Source of the DNA: Actinomucor elegans
Lineage: Eukaryota > Mucoromycota > Mucoromycetes > Mucorales > Mucoraceae
Assembly (NCBI GenBank): GCA_026027325.1
Contig: JAMSLZ010000007.1
Location: 1,426,001 to 1,490,000 of the forward strand
DNA: 64,000 bases
Direction of reading: 5' to 3'
Shown here piece after piece: positions 23,655 to 36,830 of the stretch. The notes below the pieces were generated by a model that was not told the DNA's origin, ran no database searches, and was given only the letters and a program-made list of their open reading frames with translations. The first letter of the stretch is position 1. Every line of letters starts with the position of its first letter. The translations under genes and the position numbers were made by a program.

Positions 23655-25292
23655 CTACCAGACAGGTCTGGAATCATGTTTGGCCATGTCAATAATACGC
23701 CAGCCGTTAGTGACAGGATTTTGAAGGTCTTCGGGTTCCTTCGTAAGCACACAGGCATAAGTTACTTGCTCAATAAGATCCTATTAATTAAAATGAGTAT
23801 CATACCAACTATACTACCTATTCTCTTATTTTACCTCTTTGCCATAAACAATTTCTCCACTCTTTGCATTTCGGAATACAATGATCTCTTGTGTACGGAA
23901 GGATAACACCAAGACGGGCACATCATTCTCCAAAATCTTTGCTGCGACCAACTATGCAGTAATTGCTTTTAATATCAAATCTAATACCTCTCTACTGATC
24001 ACTTACCTCGATATCACGTAAATCTTGAATTTTACAGTCACTGATCAAACCTTGTTGCATTTGAGCTTGAATAACAGCAGTCAAGACATTGTATGTCTAT
24101 AGATGCATCATTTAATATTCATTTTTTTTTTTCAGACGACAATAAACTTACAGCTTCAGAACACCACACCTTCAATGTTTCAACATCACCCTTTAAGTAG
24201 GCTTCCATAAGTTCAGGCACAATGTATTTACGAGCATCTACCATAAACTTGTCCATATTAAAGGTAGGATCAATAGTTTGGAAAGCACGAATGGCCTGTG
24301 CTTGATCTGATTCTTCAAAGATGGAGCCTGAAAAAAAAGAGAACGACTGAGCAAAAAATTGTCTTTGCATATCAATTATAAACACCCTTACCAAAAGTAT
24401 CAGAGATACGGTCAGTGAATGCACGAGAGTAAGAGACAAACATGTTATCAGACTCTTCATAGTTTCTTCTAGCACGGAAGATGCCTATATATAACCAATT
24501 GGTCAAACTCAAATAATACACTAATAGAGGAAGAATTGTTTTTTTTACCTTGCATAATGGGACTATCTTCCTTGAACTTGGTCCAACTTTCCTTCCATTT
24601 GGAATCCTTATGAAGCACCATGTGTGTGGCATCTGGGTTTTCATTCACAACCTTAGCAGCACCTTCGCCCGACTTTTGAGCTTCTTCACGCATCTTACGT
24701 CTAGTTTCCTTATCAACGAAACCACCATATCTACCACTATCATCCTTCAACACGGTCTTGAAAGAATCTGTAATTTTTCCAACAGCTTCACTCTTCTTTA
24801 AAGGATCCGCAGTCTTGTTGATGCTCTCGGCAGCCTTTTTGATCTTTTCGGATGTGTCTTTGGCAAATTCGGTCTCGGAAGCCTTCTTGAAAGAATCATT
24901 GACAGTAGAACCCACCTTTTCAGCAGCTTTGGTGAACTTTTCAGTAGCTTGCTTTAAACGTTCAGATTGAGCTGATTGTTGAGCCTATTCCATATGTATA
25001 AGTTTATCAAGTGCCTGAATAATGCATTTTTTTTCCTCTTATTTTTTTTCAGTAGTTTATTTACCTTGGCCTTTTCAAACATTTCCTTTGCTTTTTTGAG
25101 CGCTTCACTATCATTTAATCTACCAGACTCGTCTTGCAAGTTCTTGATATCTTTGCTCTTTGACATTTGTTCCTTGATAGTATCCATGAATACTTTGAAT
25201 GGAGAGCTGTAATGGCGTACGTTTTGATAACGTGCATTAGTAGTGAGACGAGCTCTAGAGGTAGAGGTTAATAAGGCTCTATAGGCAGACAT
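23655..25292 (-). CDS. TIM44: Mitochondrial import inner membrane translocase subunit TIM44 (421 aa, 7 exons)
   Basis: Minus-strand exons 25292-25065, 24984-24549, 24484-24392, 24327-24152, 24096-24007, 23951-23835 and 23780-23655, all in phase. The N-terminus (MSAYRALLTSTSRARLTTNA) is a basic amphipathic mitochondrial presequence. A charged coiled-coil region (Lys/Glu-rich, about residues 40-150) is followed by the C-terminal Tim44 domain: RAFQTIDPTFNMDKFM, ARKYIVPELMEAYLKGD, LSFRTQEIIVFRNAKSGEIV, and the ending NGWRIIDMAKHDSRPVW. The length is close to yeast Tim44 (about 430). Tim44 tethers mtHsp70 to the TIM23 channel and helps drive preproteins into the matrix. It is a single-copy housekeeping gene. 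Identification is by overall family recognition. Confidence 0.93.
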
Positions 25293-27095
25293 GTTGAGGT
25301 GGAGTAAAGGTAAATGAAATAGAAATAGAAAGAATTAAGTGGAAATAATAAAATGATGGGTTGGAGAGGGTGGGGGTGGCTTGTAGTTGATTCGACCCTT
25401 GAGTTCAATTGACAGTCCGCTTAATGGATTGTTTGGAGAGGTTTGAGACGTCCCCTAGCACTAAGGACTGGTCCAGTTTTGGCAAATATTCATTGGCATA
25501 TGTATCTCATGCTCATCGAAGGCAGGTTTGCGAACAAAGACAAAGGCTTACAAAGTAAGTTTAATCCAATATACCCATGGTTTTGAATTAGATCTCATGT
25601 TACACGCAGCACCTCTTGGTTCAAGATTTTTCTCATGCTAATACGTCAAGTTTTGATTCTTAAATATTATCTGTGCATAGAACCAATAGTGTCACTAAAT
25701 ACTAGCTTTGATTTACTCATGGAATCAACAAGTAAAACTTGAATTTTATTAGTAAATTATGGATTCGTAAGATGCAATGCTACATTTTGAGCATGGCAAG
25801 CTAAACTGATGCGACATTTGACCGAGATTGACCGAGATTACCATTAATTCACCCGTGTGGACTGTCCCGGCTGTAATTTTTACAACCATGTGTTGAGTGT
25901 CAGCAGTCCAATGAAATCAATGTACCTATTTATTATTTTTTGAAGTTCAGTAGTCAGACACCAATATCACAAAAATTGAATTTAAGAGCTAGAACAAGGC
26001 GAGCACCTTTTGGACGTTTTTTAGTCTAAGATAAAATGCTTGCAGTTTAGTTTTATTTGAGATAAGGTACATTTTGTGCTAAAACAAAAAAGAAAATCTC
26101 GTTCTAGTGATAAAAAAAGATTATGTTTTCGGAGCTTACAGCGTACGCATAATGCAATTTTTAATATTACAAGTAGCTTTATTAGAAAGAGGAGTGTAAT
26201 GTGTCTATATATAACCCATCTAGCAAACCATATAATGATTACTTATGGAGATATATGCCGCGGAAAAATCTTGAGATTTTTGTCAAGCATACCGAGGGAC
26301 ATATTGTCGACCAAAAGCCATCCATCAGCCGACTTTTATTTTTGGAAGATATTGATACTCAAAAATGAAATTAAAATTTAAAGGCGACTAGTATGTTATG
26401 CTGCTTTATAAGACAAAATACAAGATAAAATTCTTTTTTAGAACAGCATGCCTTTTGGTGCTGGAATAAAAAAAAAATGTCACTCTGGCGGAGAAAAAAC
26501 GCATATGATACTTTTTAAATGTGTACTGTCTAGAAATATGAACTACAGTTGCAAAAATAATTGTATTAGAAAGAATGAATTGTATTTAAAGTATATCTTA
26601 AGAATCTAAAACTGTTTTCGATTGATTGAAGGGACACTAGACAGCTGAAAAAATTCGAGGCACTGCGGTGGTAGGGTCAAGTCTGAAGAAGCGCAGCCAA
26701 TGAAATGAATGTTCCTTAAGCCGCATAAAATCAATACTCAAAACCTGTCCCGTGTACAAAATATTAAAGTGACATGGCGACGAATCAACAATAGTAATAT
26801 CATTACTTGCAGTGGAACATTTGTGTGCCAAAGATATAAATATCTAGAGAAAAAGAACGTGTTCTGGCATATCTAATCGCTAACAACAGTAGCGGTAAAC
26901 ATACTCAGACACAATTCTAATTACTAGCATATTCTATTTTCCATGACCATAGTGATTGATATCTATGGCGATTCATGTTATCCCATATCTCTAATCCGTT
27001 CAGGTTTTATATCTACTTTTTTCTTTGCCAAACTATACCACGATTCATACGTACTATACATTGGTTCAAGTTAATTCTTTATTATTACTGTTATT
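25293..27095. other. Intergenic region with a dispersed-repeat fragment
   Basis: About 1.8 kb between the TIM44 start and the TSG101 stop. A repeat-family fragment (GATGCGACATTTGACCGAGATT, its second half duplicated) lies at 25807-25840. Open frames at 26076-26381 (plus) and 26637-26831 (minus) have no recognisable features and were not called. Confidence 0.45.
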
Positions 27096-28707
27096 TTACG
27101 TTTCCGTTATTTTCTTGATCAATGCTCTCTTCATAAACTGTTCTCTTGATAACATACGCGTATACTAGATGAATCAAATTATTGAGTATCATATTAATAA
27201 AAAAAAAATAGTATGTTACCTTCATAAAGGTTGCCAAGTCAATCCGTTCAGAATTCAATGCTCTTGCCAAGAAATACACTGTGTCTGAAATGGCATTATC
27301 ATCAGCCACCAATTCGAACAGTCTACACAAAAAGACTTTTTAAATACGACACGAAAAACAAGAATCCCAAGCAAGTCACTTACTGGTTCGCTACTACAGT
27401 GGTTCCACATAGTGCTTCATCCACTTGTACATCAGGCATACTATTTACTTGCTCGGTCACTTGGTCAATTTCTTTTGATCGCGTTTCTAATACCATGTTG
27501 TTGTATTTCAATCGCTCCTTGATATCATTCAAAGCTCTGTATTCTTGTTCAATACTGATTTCACCTTCATTCAACTGTCGATTCTGCAGTAACAACTTAT
27601 CCATATCCCCAGATACCGATACATTGTACTGTTGTAATTTGTCTGCTACTTTTCTATAAAGTGTATCTTGAATGTTATTACTATTGTCTAAAGGCCTTGT
27701 TGAGGAAGGAGGGTAGGGCATGCTGGCGATAGATGGTAAAGAGTTTGATTTAGATAGAGTTGGTGTATTCGAGTTTAAATTCATAGACTATAGATAGCAT
27801 GAGTAATGTAATTAGACATTATCGCAAACCTTTGAAGACTTACAGCTAATCCTTGGTTCATGTTATACAATGCTGTACTTTCACCCATCCATCTTGGCAT
27901 ATCAAGTGACGCATGCGATACAGCAGGGCTTGCATTATTTATAGATTGAGAAGGCATTGACTGCCTCTGTGGATGATGAATGTGTTGCTGCTGAGGTGAA
28001 GCTCTGTCCAAAAGCGATTCTTGTTGAAACTGTGGAGATCCCATACTATTACTACTGTTACTGTTGGCCGACATATTCGTTGGCTTGGTATATACTGGCG
28101 GTTCTTGGGCGAAAACTTGCTGTAATATAGCAACAAGCTCTAGAAAAGTGTGCTTCTATAGAAAAAACGTTTAACAAAAAAAACAAGACTTTTGGTATAT
28201 ATATCGAGGACTTACTTGATCATTTGACCAGCTTGATCTATAGTGATGATAACACATACCGCTCTTGTCGACATGTCTTCCTTCTCTTATTAACATATTG
28301 GCAGTTGGTTTGACGTATGGGATAGGTGAAGTCTTGGGATACTCTTTTGGAATCCAAAAAGCTACCGGGATATTGTATGGAATAGAACGATAGGTGATTG
28401 GTACAGTGCCATGTAAGCATAATAATAACTGAGTATGACCATCGTTCGAAGCTAAATGATTTTCAAATTAGGAAAATAGAAGCATACGTGAAGGGTATAG
28501 CGTTCTACGTACTGTATGTATCCATCTTGGGTTTTAATGACAAATACATTTGAAGGACAGCGTCTACATCTCGAAATGTTCGGTCAGGGTCTTGGTACTA
28601 GAGGTTGGTGGTTAGCCAAATGTTTCTGTTATTTAGTACAAAGATGAATGCTTTTTGCATGTACTTACGTGCTGTAATACTGTTCTTAGCCAACTTTTGA
28701 TATCCAT
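27096..28707 (-). CDS. VPS23: ESCRT-I subunit TSG101/VPS23 (415 aa, 7 exons)
   Basis: Minus-strand exons 28707-28669, 28597-28513, 28451-28216, 28155-27844, 27787-27384, 27322-27220 and 27164-27096; phases fit. Residues about 1-145 form a UEV domain (inactive E2-like): DVDAVLQMYLSLKPK, LLLCLHGTVPITYRS, NIPVAFWIPKEYPKTSPIPY, then a C-terminal helix (FLELVAILQQVFAQEPPVY). A Gln/Ser/Pro-rich linker follows, then a coiled coil (about residues 240-340) and the steadiness box (YFLARALNSERIDLATFMK, TRMLSREQFMKRALIKKI). This is the full TSG101/Vps23 architecture. The protein binds ubiquitinated cargo and assembles ESCRT-I on endosomes for multivesicular-body sorting. The small last exon would be missed without splicing. 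Confidence 0.92.
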
Positions 28708-29594
28708 AAAAGAAACGGTTATTTGTAAAGTAAAAAAGAGGCAAGTTGCTCAATCTTTGCTTGAAACGCACACTTTCTATTTCAATAACCGCGTTTCGCA
28801 GAAAGTATTTTAAACACTATTAGTGTATTTTAGACAAACTCGCATAGCTTTTTTAAACTGTCATATATTGAGCATTTGTAGTCTAGATACTTGCATATGG
28901 ATATAAGATTGATGGCATCTTTACTGTTGATATTTTCCAAAATATTTTTATCAGCATTCATCACAAGATGAACTGATTTAACACCGTAAGCACGACCAAG
29001 CTTGCTATAGAATGTACTAGGCCAAATCCTTTTTATGAAAAGGTCTAGATCTGATGGTTATATTATCCAAAAAAAAAGTCCCTTTGCTTGCATATGTACG
29101 GTTGGAAAACTTTACTACTAAATACTTCAAGTTGATTAGTATATAGCACATATATCAACATCTAGTGCTTGCCCAGCCTGATGTGGAACTAAAGAGAATG
29201 TTTCGTCCATTCAAAAGAGCAGTATTTAGCCTATATTCTGCTTGAGAATAAATAAGATAGCCCTAAACTTTGTAAGTTCATATATGGATTTCGAAGTGAT
29301 GCTGCTGAATTAACTGATGTATCAGTTTGACGGAAATGAAATTGAATAAAACTATGCAAATGGCACCATTTTATTTAAAAAAGGATAATTTTGCTGTAAA
29401 GAATGGAGGCATTGATTTCATTGGGCTGTCGAAATTGAACATTTAAGTTCTCTACAGAACTTGAAATTACAAAGTTACTTTTAGATCAACAAGCAGCTGA
29501 AATAATCTAGCTTTTAAATAAGATAATCAGATATATATATATATAAGCACATACTATTTCTAATGGAGCTGTGTTCTAGACGGCTGCATGAATA

Positions 29595-29634
<40 letters not shown>

Positions 29635-29945
29635 TTTCCAGCATAACATGTTTTTTTATTCTTTTACAATACTTGTAAAGCTCAACAAACAATCAAAGCA
29701 TCCACAACCTATACTAATTAACTATCTAAAGAGTAAACATGTACTATATGTGCTATATGTAATTTATTTAATGATTCCTATTTTTGGCGTAAAATGGTGG
29801 TCTCTGAACCTCAAAAATTTATTAAATTTGTCACGACTACTAGTTAATTTCGTCCATCTCGATGAAATCAAGTATATGATTGTCATTCATATTTATAATG
29901 TATTTTCACATCTACCAGAGCCTTCAAATATATGAATTCAAACTA

Positions 29946-30056
29946 TTATTTTATTTTTTAACGATTGGTTGTAACTTGCTTGCATTTCATAAGTTCTAGA
30001 TCTATTATTTTGGATCTATAGATCCTTTGGTTGATCAAACTTAATGTTGTGTTCAA
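29946..30056 (-). repeat. Dispersed repeat copy (29.95 kb)
   Basis: On the minus strand it reads ACAACATTAAGTTTGATCAA, then GGATCTATAGATCC, then TAGATCTAGAACTTATGAAA followed by TGCAAGCAAGTTAC, the block order of the family. It ends in an A-rich ...TCGTTAAAAAATAAAATAA tail that closely matches the tail of the next copy. Confidence 0.6.
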
Positions 30057-30121
30057 TTAGTTGCCCTAGTTCTAAATGCGCTAGTGAATCTAGTAGAATA
30101 TTTATTTAGCTGATATACAAT

Positions 30122-30230
30122 GCTTATTTTATATTTTTAATGACTAATTGTAGATTACATGTATTTTGCGCAAACTAATAGATCTTTAGATCTCTCAACC
30201 AAGCCCAATATAATATTGCATCAGATTAGT
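30122..30230 (-). repeat. Dispersed repeat copy (30.1 kb)
   Basis: On the minus strand: GATGCAATATTATATTGGGC, then TTGGTTGAGAGATCTAAAGATCTATTAG, then AAAATACATGTAATCTACAA and an A-rich tail. It lies only tens of bases from the neighbouring copy and in the same orientation, so the two look like a partial tandem array. Confidence 0.6.
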
Positions 30231-30565
30231 AATTCATATCCAGAATAAACTGCTATGTTTACTAACACCTTTATTTAGTTGAAATGTAATGAACCTATTA
30301 TAAAATTAGCTGGTGTTTAGTAGTGAAGTTCATACATCTATCATTAGTGTATATTTGCCCTAAAACTCGAGAATCTTTATCCTTATCGAATTTACACTTC
30401 GTTCCAATAAATAAAAGCGTAGAGTTGGAATGGAAAGAGTTACATTCCAATTTTCAAATAAAACCATGAAGGGAATGTACAATTCCTCTTCTTCTTGAGG
30501 TCCGAAACAGTACTTTCTTCAGAGGGTGGTAGCGGTCAAGTGAGCATACCGAGCTTAAGTCCGGC

Positions 30566-30640
30566 TAGTTTCATATAAATCAAGCCTATAAATCTATAAA
30601 TCTCTCGACCAATCCCAATTTAGGGTCCCAATTGACAAGT
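30566..30640 (-). repeat. Dispersed repeat copy (30.6 kb)
   Basis: On the minus strand it contains AAATTGGGATTGGTCGAGAG followed by ATTTATAGATTTATAGG and then TTATATGAAA. It is truncated relative to the 30.1 kb copy at the block 3 end. Confidence 0.5.
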
Positions 30641-31069
30641 AGTCCATACTTGGAATGAATTGCGCACCTATTATGCCATTTACTAAAGTGTAGATCTTAG
30701 TAATTGAATTTGGCAATACATATGTAAAAACAGAGAACTATCAACAGATGGAAATCAGACTAGTTAAATTAATAAAAGCTGCCATACTGTTTAATATACA
30801 GGTGTGTAAAGAGAACAATATGACGAACAATATATTGCTATATATCTCCTGTATTAATGTACACAGTGCACTAATAAAGTCATGTTTTTTTTATTTATTC
30901 TGTATGAAAGCTCGATTAATATAATATAGAATATGGAAAAAAGTGGGGTATGTTAAGATGAATGAAACTAGGTTCAAGGCTTATTATCCATAATGGTCTT
31001 TGAAAAGAGGTTAATAGCCTCTTTAATGCCATCTTCATTTGGATTAATTATCACTTTAAGAAGAGGATG

Positions 31070-32711
31070 CTAATCAATAGCGCAGACATGAGAAACCATA
31101 TCACGAACGATACCGTCCAGCTGAATATCATATAGGGCATTGGGAGATGTGTGATCGTGAATAATTTGAAATAATGTGTCTTGACAGCTTGTAAGTTCAT
31201 CTATAGTCATGTTTTGGAAACGACTGAAGCCACCAATTCCCCCAGCTCCACTCACTGCAGAGATCAAAATGAGTCTACCAATCGCTCCAAAGATAGCTTC
31301 TACAATTGATTTCTTGATACTCTCGCTAATATTTTGAGCGGCTGTAGCTAATTGAACAAAGGCGATGACTACGACATAGATAAATGTACTAAATTTGATA
31401 AAGTTGACTAAGGCGCTTTCATGATTGTTTGACAAATAAGTTATCACGTTTAAAATGAATTTGCCAATTGGATTTTCTGAGCCAGAGGTTTGTGTAATTC
31501 CACTAACAAGTTGATCGATAAGGCTGGGAACAGTTAAAGTACCATCTGCTAAACCACTCACAATGTCCGAAGTTGAGCTGATAATACCTCCAACTGTTGT
31601 AGTAGTACCTTCCAAAAGATCTCCAACTACAGTAGTGGTACCGTTCAAAAGGCCTCCAACTGCTATTGTAGTACCATTCAGCAGGCCTCCAACTACAGTA
31701 GAAGTGCCATCCAAAAGGCCTCCAACAGCTTCCGAAGTGCCATCCAAAACACCTCCAACAACATTCGAAGTACCATTCAGTAAATCTCCAACAAGGACAG
31801 TAGTACCATTCAAAAGGTCACCCACTACGACATTAGTACCGTTCAAAAGTCCAGTAACCACACCGGCTGTAACATTACCCAAACCACCAACGACAGTTGT
31901 AGCAAGACCACCCAAACCGCCGCTGATAGTACCATTAGCTTGGACACCAGTAATAGTTTCTAGAGCATTACCCAGGCCATCAACGACTACAGTAGTTGTA
32001 TTGAGAAGGCCACCGACAACAGTAGTAGTAAGCTCGCCTAAACCACCACTGACGGTACCGTTAGCTTGTATACCGACGACTGTTCCTACAACATTACCCA
32101 AGCCGCCAACTGCTGTTGAAAGAAGGTCACCAGAAGTTGTGTTGGTAGATGTAGTCTCATTGACATTCGTGATACTATTACCTCCAGTCAAAATGGAACC
32201 AACAGCGCCAGTTACACCGTTCAGCACACCACCTACGACCCCAGTGAGCCCACCTACTACACCACCTAATAAGCCACCTACACCGCCCACCAAACCTAGT
32301 AACGGGTTAATGATGGTAGGGTTACTGACTTGAGAAGCACTAAAAGTTTGTTCGGGGAACATCATGTCCAAGAGCTCTATCAAGTTGGTAGGTCCATCTT
32401 TCATGTTTAATCTCTCGATTTCTTTCAAAATTATCTCATCTATTAGCCTATGGGTTTCCGTAAGGTACATGTTTAATCCTTCTTTGACATTTTGTTGGAT
32501 AATCTGTTTTAGTAGGCTTTCTAATTGAGCTAGTGTCGTATTGACAGACTATACACAATGAATGTACAAAGTTTGGTATATAAAGTTTGAGCTAACAAAC
32601 CAGACTATGAAAACTACTTACCTCGACTTTTACCTCCATACTGGATTCAGGAATAACTATACATAGTGCCAAAGGTACAAATAGCAAACTTGATAGTTTT
32701 ACCAGCTTCAT
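31070..32711 (-). CDS. Secreted Gly/Val-rich NGT-repeat protein (522 aa, 2 exons)
   Basis: Minus-strand exons 32711-32622 and 32548-31070. The first exon encodes a signal peptide (MKLVKLSSLLFVPLALCIV). After a short helical region, residues about 90-370 are a repetitive tract of VVGGLLNGTT-like units (LLNGTTVLVGD, VLDGTSEAVGG and so on), rich in Gly, Val, Leu and N-glycosylation sequons (N-G-T/S). The unit of about 11-12 residues recurs more than ten times. After the repeats come two hydrophobic segments (TFIYVVVIAFVQLATAA; RLILISAVSGAGGIGG) and a C-terminal domain with two cysteines (TSCQDTLFQIIHD, DMVSHVCAID). I do not recognise a family. It is probably extracellular or wall-associated and heavily glycosylated if exported. 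A 256-codon open frame on the opposite strand is a by-product of the repeat's codon pattern. Confidence 0.8.
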
Positions 32712-34331
32712 TATATTTCGAAGAAAAATAAAATAAACGAGATCTATCTCAACTTGGCCAGCAAATATTTATAAGGAACCTGTTTGCGTATGATGAGGGA
32801 ATGTATAATTATATACATTCTCTTTTATTTATACGGCCATCTATTGCTTCTGAAATTCCTGATAAAAATTGACAAGTGGCATACAAGAACAAGACTTGTC
32901 TCGTTTCTTGTATGATTCATCCGACAAATATGGATAGTGTAATTTACACTTCAAGAGATATAAATAAAAGGCCAATGCTCATAGTTCATTGTTCGCATTA
33001 TTATTATGCAAAAATGCAAGTTTAAGCGTATTAAAAGCTGTCTACAAAGAAAGCTCAGACAACCACAAATATGGAAATCTATCGTTCAAAAACCTCTGTC
33101 GCTTTTTTTTAAAAAAAAAAAAAAACTCGAGAACGACAGTTACTTTTTTAACATTCTTCACAATTGCATATTCACTAATTCGGTATAGTATTACAATATA
33201 TGGCGTGTTTATATCATATTAGCCGGGATTTTTTTCTTAGTTTCATCAAACACTAACGCAAGTTCTATTTGTTATGAATAAATAATGTTGCATATAATCT
33301 AACTTGAAAAGACAATTGCGTATAACAATTATGCTAAAGCTTTAAATCAAAAAGCATGATAGGATGGCAGGCGAATAATTAAATCTAATTGTAGCGAAAC
33401 GAAGGTTTCAGGATGGATCCTTTCGCTGTGGGCTTCAAAATACATATATAATAGCAAGGCATTAAACGAGGAGGTGGCTGAGCAAGCTCACGGAAACGTA
33501 AACGATTCGTAACACGCAGCAGCTTACCTGGAACTAAACATACACATCATATCGACTGGAGCTGAAGCGTGAGCCCAATATCAAATAATTTGAAGTAGAA
33601 GATATTCATTCTATATAGCGTAGTTCCAATAATCTGTAGATTTTTCAATCAATTCCAGTTAAATGTCACATCTGGCTAATGTCTCTTGTGTAGAATGAGT
33701 TGCTATAACTGTCAAAGCTTTTACAAAAGAGTATGCTATTGTAGCTGAGCATATCAAGTTTTTTTGTTCTGGAGACTTTTTGCGCCGGTCAGTGTCTTTT
33801 ATATATTTCTACGCCGAGAGTTGGAATAAACCATAGTTATTATAACCAAAAGCCTGCCAGAAACTCTTTGATAGCGATCAGAGTCAATTCAAAACTGTTG
33901 ATATAATAGGTATGGATCTTTAAAGGGTGAACAAGTAATTGGTGCATTTCTTGTGTAACTGCGTATCATTGTATGTAGAAATATACATCAGGTATAATTT
34001 GGATAATAGGCACTTTAATTCTCAAGCACAATACCACATGCCACATTTTTCTACATAGGGCCTTTGATCGATTTGAAGCTTAGAGAAACGTATAGCCTGA
34101 TAAAAAAAAATTCTTATAATGTGCTTTCAATGTGATTTTATTGTGTTCTTTGTTTTACAAATGAACTATTTTAACTTTAATGGCTGTATCACGTACCTCA
34201 GAAAGCTGATCCATTGCGAAAATTACCCTGTAGTATATTCTTTTCCTTTCCTTTTTCTTTTTAATATGCGAAAGTAAAGTTCAACAGCAGCTTCCAAGTC
34301 AATTAATCACAACATTGATGTACCGTGTATA
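32712..34331. other. Intergenic region with a repeat fragment
   Basis: About 1.6 kb with no supported gene. It contains a T/A hairpin-forming run (T9 then A14, near 33103-33125) and a minus-oriented repeat fragment at 33624-33674 (AGATGTGACATTTAACTGGA, then AAAAATCTACAGATT). A T/C-rich leader precedes the transporter start. Confidence 0.45.
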
Positions 34332-36190
34332 ATGACCAATAGTGATATAGATGCATCGAATGTTGTAAAAAGCGGAATAAAGCTAAACAAAGGCTTCTCC
34401 AACAAAGATGATATCGTTTTTGATACAGTTGAAGAACACTCTACTTCAGCAACAACTAAAAAACACTCATGGTTTTCAAAAGTATTTGGCGACATTCACG
34501 CCGAAGATGATGATCCCAAGTCCTACACCCAAGCAAAGAAAAACATGATCATTCTCATTGTAGCTTTGAGTGGTATTAATGGACCTTTTGCTACATTGAT
34601 CTATATGCCTGGTATTCTTCAAATGCAAAAAGATCTAAACACTTCTTTACATGCTATTGATGCTACTATGTCTGCTTATATTGTGTTTGCTGGTATTGCG
34701 GTAATGTATCCTCAAAAATTTAAAAAAGAGTTGCTTCTTACATATACCAATATAGCCCTTGTTTTGGTCTAGTATGAGCGATGCTTATGGGCGAAAGCCA
34801 ATGTATATGTTTAGTGTTGCCTTAGGTGCGATTGCATCAGTTTTGTGTGGATTGTCTCAAAATGTAGCTATGCTAATTGTATTTCGCGCCATACAGGCAT
34901 GTGGCGCTAGTTCAGGACAGACATTGGGAGCAGGTGTGATTGCAGACACGATTGATGTAGCCCATCGAGGTAAAGCTTATGGTATTTTTTATATCGGGTA
35001 TGTATTTGAGGTCACCATAGAATACAGAGACTGACTCAATATCAAAAGTCCACTATTAGGACCGGTGATTGTAAGTATTTAAGCAATTTTACAAAAAGTT
35101 AAAACTGACTGGCTTCTGCTGACTCAGGGGCCTACAATCGGTGGAGTGCTCTGTGAGTTTCTAGGATGGCAGTCGACCTTTTACTTTGTAGCCATTTTCG
35201 GTACACAACTATATCTCCAAGTTGATATTTTGTCTCTGACCCTTTCATGTTATCACCATAGGCTTCTGTTTGTTTCTTATGATAACATTTTTATTACCAG
35301 AAACGGTTCGCAAGAAGCGAGTTGAGCAACCATATACTAACAGTAAGGGGTTAAAAGCTTTTACAAGTATCCGCAACGCTTTCATTCCTATGATCTCTAT
35401 GCTTCGAGATCCAACCATTTGTATCACTACTTTGTATGGGACCGTTATCTTTGCATCTCTTTTCTTCCTTGTAAGTCGGCTTTGACGGTTTATATATCAA
35501 ACTTTACTGATTTATGCATTATAACAGAACCCTACTTTAACAGATACATTTGAATCATTATATGGTTATAACAGTTGGCAGATTGGCCTCTGTTATCTTT
35601 GCTTTGGTATTGGTCTCATGTGTGGTTCCATACTTAGCGGTATCTACGCTGACTATGTGATTCGATCCTTGCGCTCAAAAAGCAATACCATTTATCCGGA
35701 AATGCGACTGAAAGCTGTATATCCTTCTTTTATACTCATACCATTAGGATATCTCACCTATGCTTGGACTGCAGAAAAACAAGTTGGAGTTTATGGGCCT
35801 CTAATAGGTCTCTTTATCTGTAAGTTATGCCCAATAACACATCTTGTGATTCAATAATAACCAATGTTATATATACATATAGATGCATTGGGTCAGATGT
35901 GCGCTATCAATCCTGCTTCAGTGTATCTGGTTGATTCAAAGCCAGGCAGATCAGCAAGCGCTGTAGCTATTAACAACTGCGTAAGATCATTGATTGCAGC
36001 AGTAGTAACTCTGTTTTCGACTCAATGCGTGCGCTTGGCAGGTCCAGGTATCGTGTTCACTGTATTGGCTGGTATTAGTATTATCAATATCGTACCTGTG
36101 CTATTGGTAAAAGCATACGGCCAAGCCTGGCGGACTAATTTTGAAAAGAAAGCAGAAGCAGCAAAACTTCCAAATAAAGAAGTGGTTTAA
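34332..36190 (+). CDS. Major facilitator superfamily transporter, DHA1 drug:H+ antiporter type (504 aa, 7 exons)
   Basis: Exons 34332-34700, 34756-34997, 35049-35070 (22 bp), 35128-35200, 35262-35470, 35528-35819 and 35883-36190, in phase. About 70 hydrophilic cytosolic residues precede the first membrane segment (NMIILIVALSGINGPFATLI). The loop after TM2 carries MFS motif A (SSMSDAYGRKPMYMF). Motif C of drug:H+ antiporters is visible in TM5 (GPLLGPVIGPTIGGVL), partly encoded by the tiny third exon. A long central loop (ETVRKKR onwards) separates the two halves; total predicted segments are about 12. It is probably a plasma-membrane proton antiporter for drugs, polyamines or other small organics. 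The substrate cannot be read from the sequence. Confidence 0.9.
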
Positions 36191-36830
36191 TATAATGTAG
36201 ATTAGCACTTATGTGGTACTCAACCTTTAGCCATATGAGCTAATAGAGTTTAACCTTTTGTAAGGTAAAATCTTTTACAATTCCACTTTGTTTGAGAAAA
36301 CTCATTTTCAAGACATATTAATAATTAAAGCATACTTATTATATATAAAGAATTGTACATAGGAAGTTCTGTTATAATCGCTCCCATAGAGTAAACTCGG
36401 TAGAAAGACATAAAACTAAAAGTCCAAGAGGTTGCTTATAATTTAATGATGATTCGAAAGGTTTGCAATAAAACTCAATTGATATCTACATCATTGAATG
36501 TACAATGAGGGTATATACAAAATCTGTTAAAGCTCCTCACTTTGATACAAGCCTTTCTATTATGTAAAGGTCGCTTTAAAGTGATAAATGATTTTTTTTT
36601 TCTGATCTCCAATTTCGATCGTTTAATCATCGATATCCAATAAAGAACTTTGCATGAGCCCCGATACCCAATCAAAGAAATAGGTCCTGATCAGTCGCTG
36701 TTTTCATGCTTTCTGTTGCTTGAGGACACGCTGTCACAAGTGGCTTATAGACTCGAGCTTGGAATATTTTTAATAGGACCTAACTTTTTCGATTGTGTGT
36801 TTATTGTTCCAACACTATACATAATACAAA
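36191..36830. other. Intergenic spacer
   Basis: About 640 bp between the transporter stop and the NIP7 start. AT-rich, with no gene or repeat recognised. Confidence 0.45.

Larger units (their letters stand above)
28708..31069. other. Gene-poor region carrying a cluster of dispersed repeats
   Basis: About 2.4 kb with no supported gene. A T homopolymer of about 32 bases lies at 29600-29631. Three minus-oriented copies of the dispersed repeat follow (29.95, 30.12 and 30.57 kb). The frame at 29588-29935 starts inside the poly-T run and is not a gene. Confidence 0.5.

Noticed and set aside
29588..29935. 115-codon frame starting in poly-T
   Set aside because: The N-terminus is homopolymer-encoded Phe; no motif follows.
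31563..32333. 256-codon open frame on the plus strand (Pro/Val/Thr-rich repeats)
   Set aside because: It is the antisense reflection of the repeat region of the minus-strand secreted protein, which has a signal peptide, an intron and a sensible C-terminus. The plus frame has none of these.
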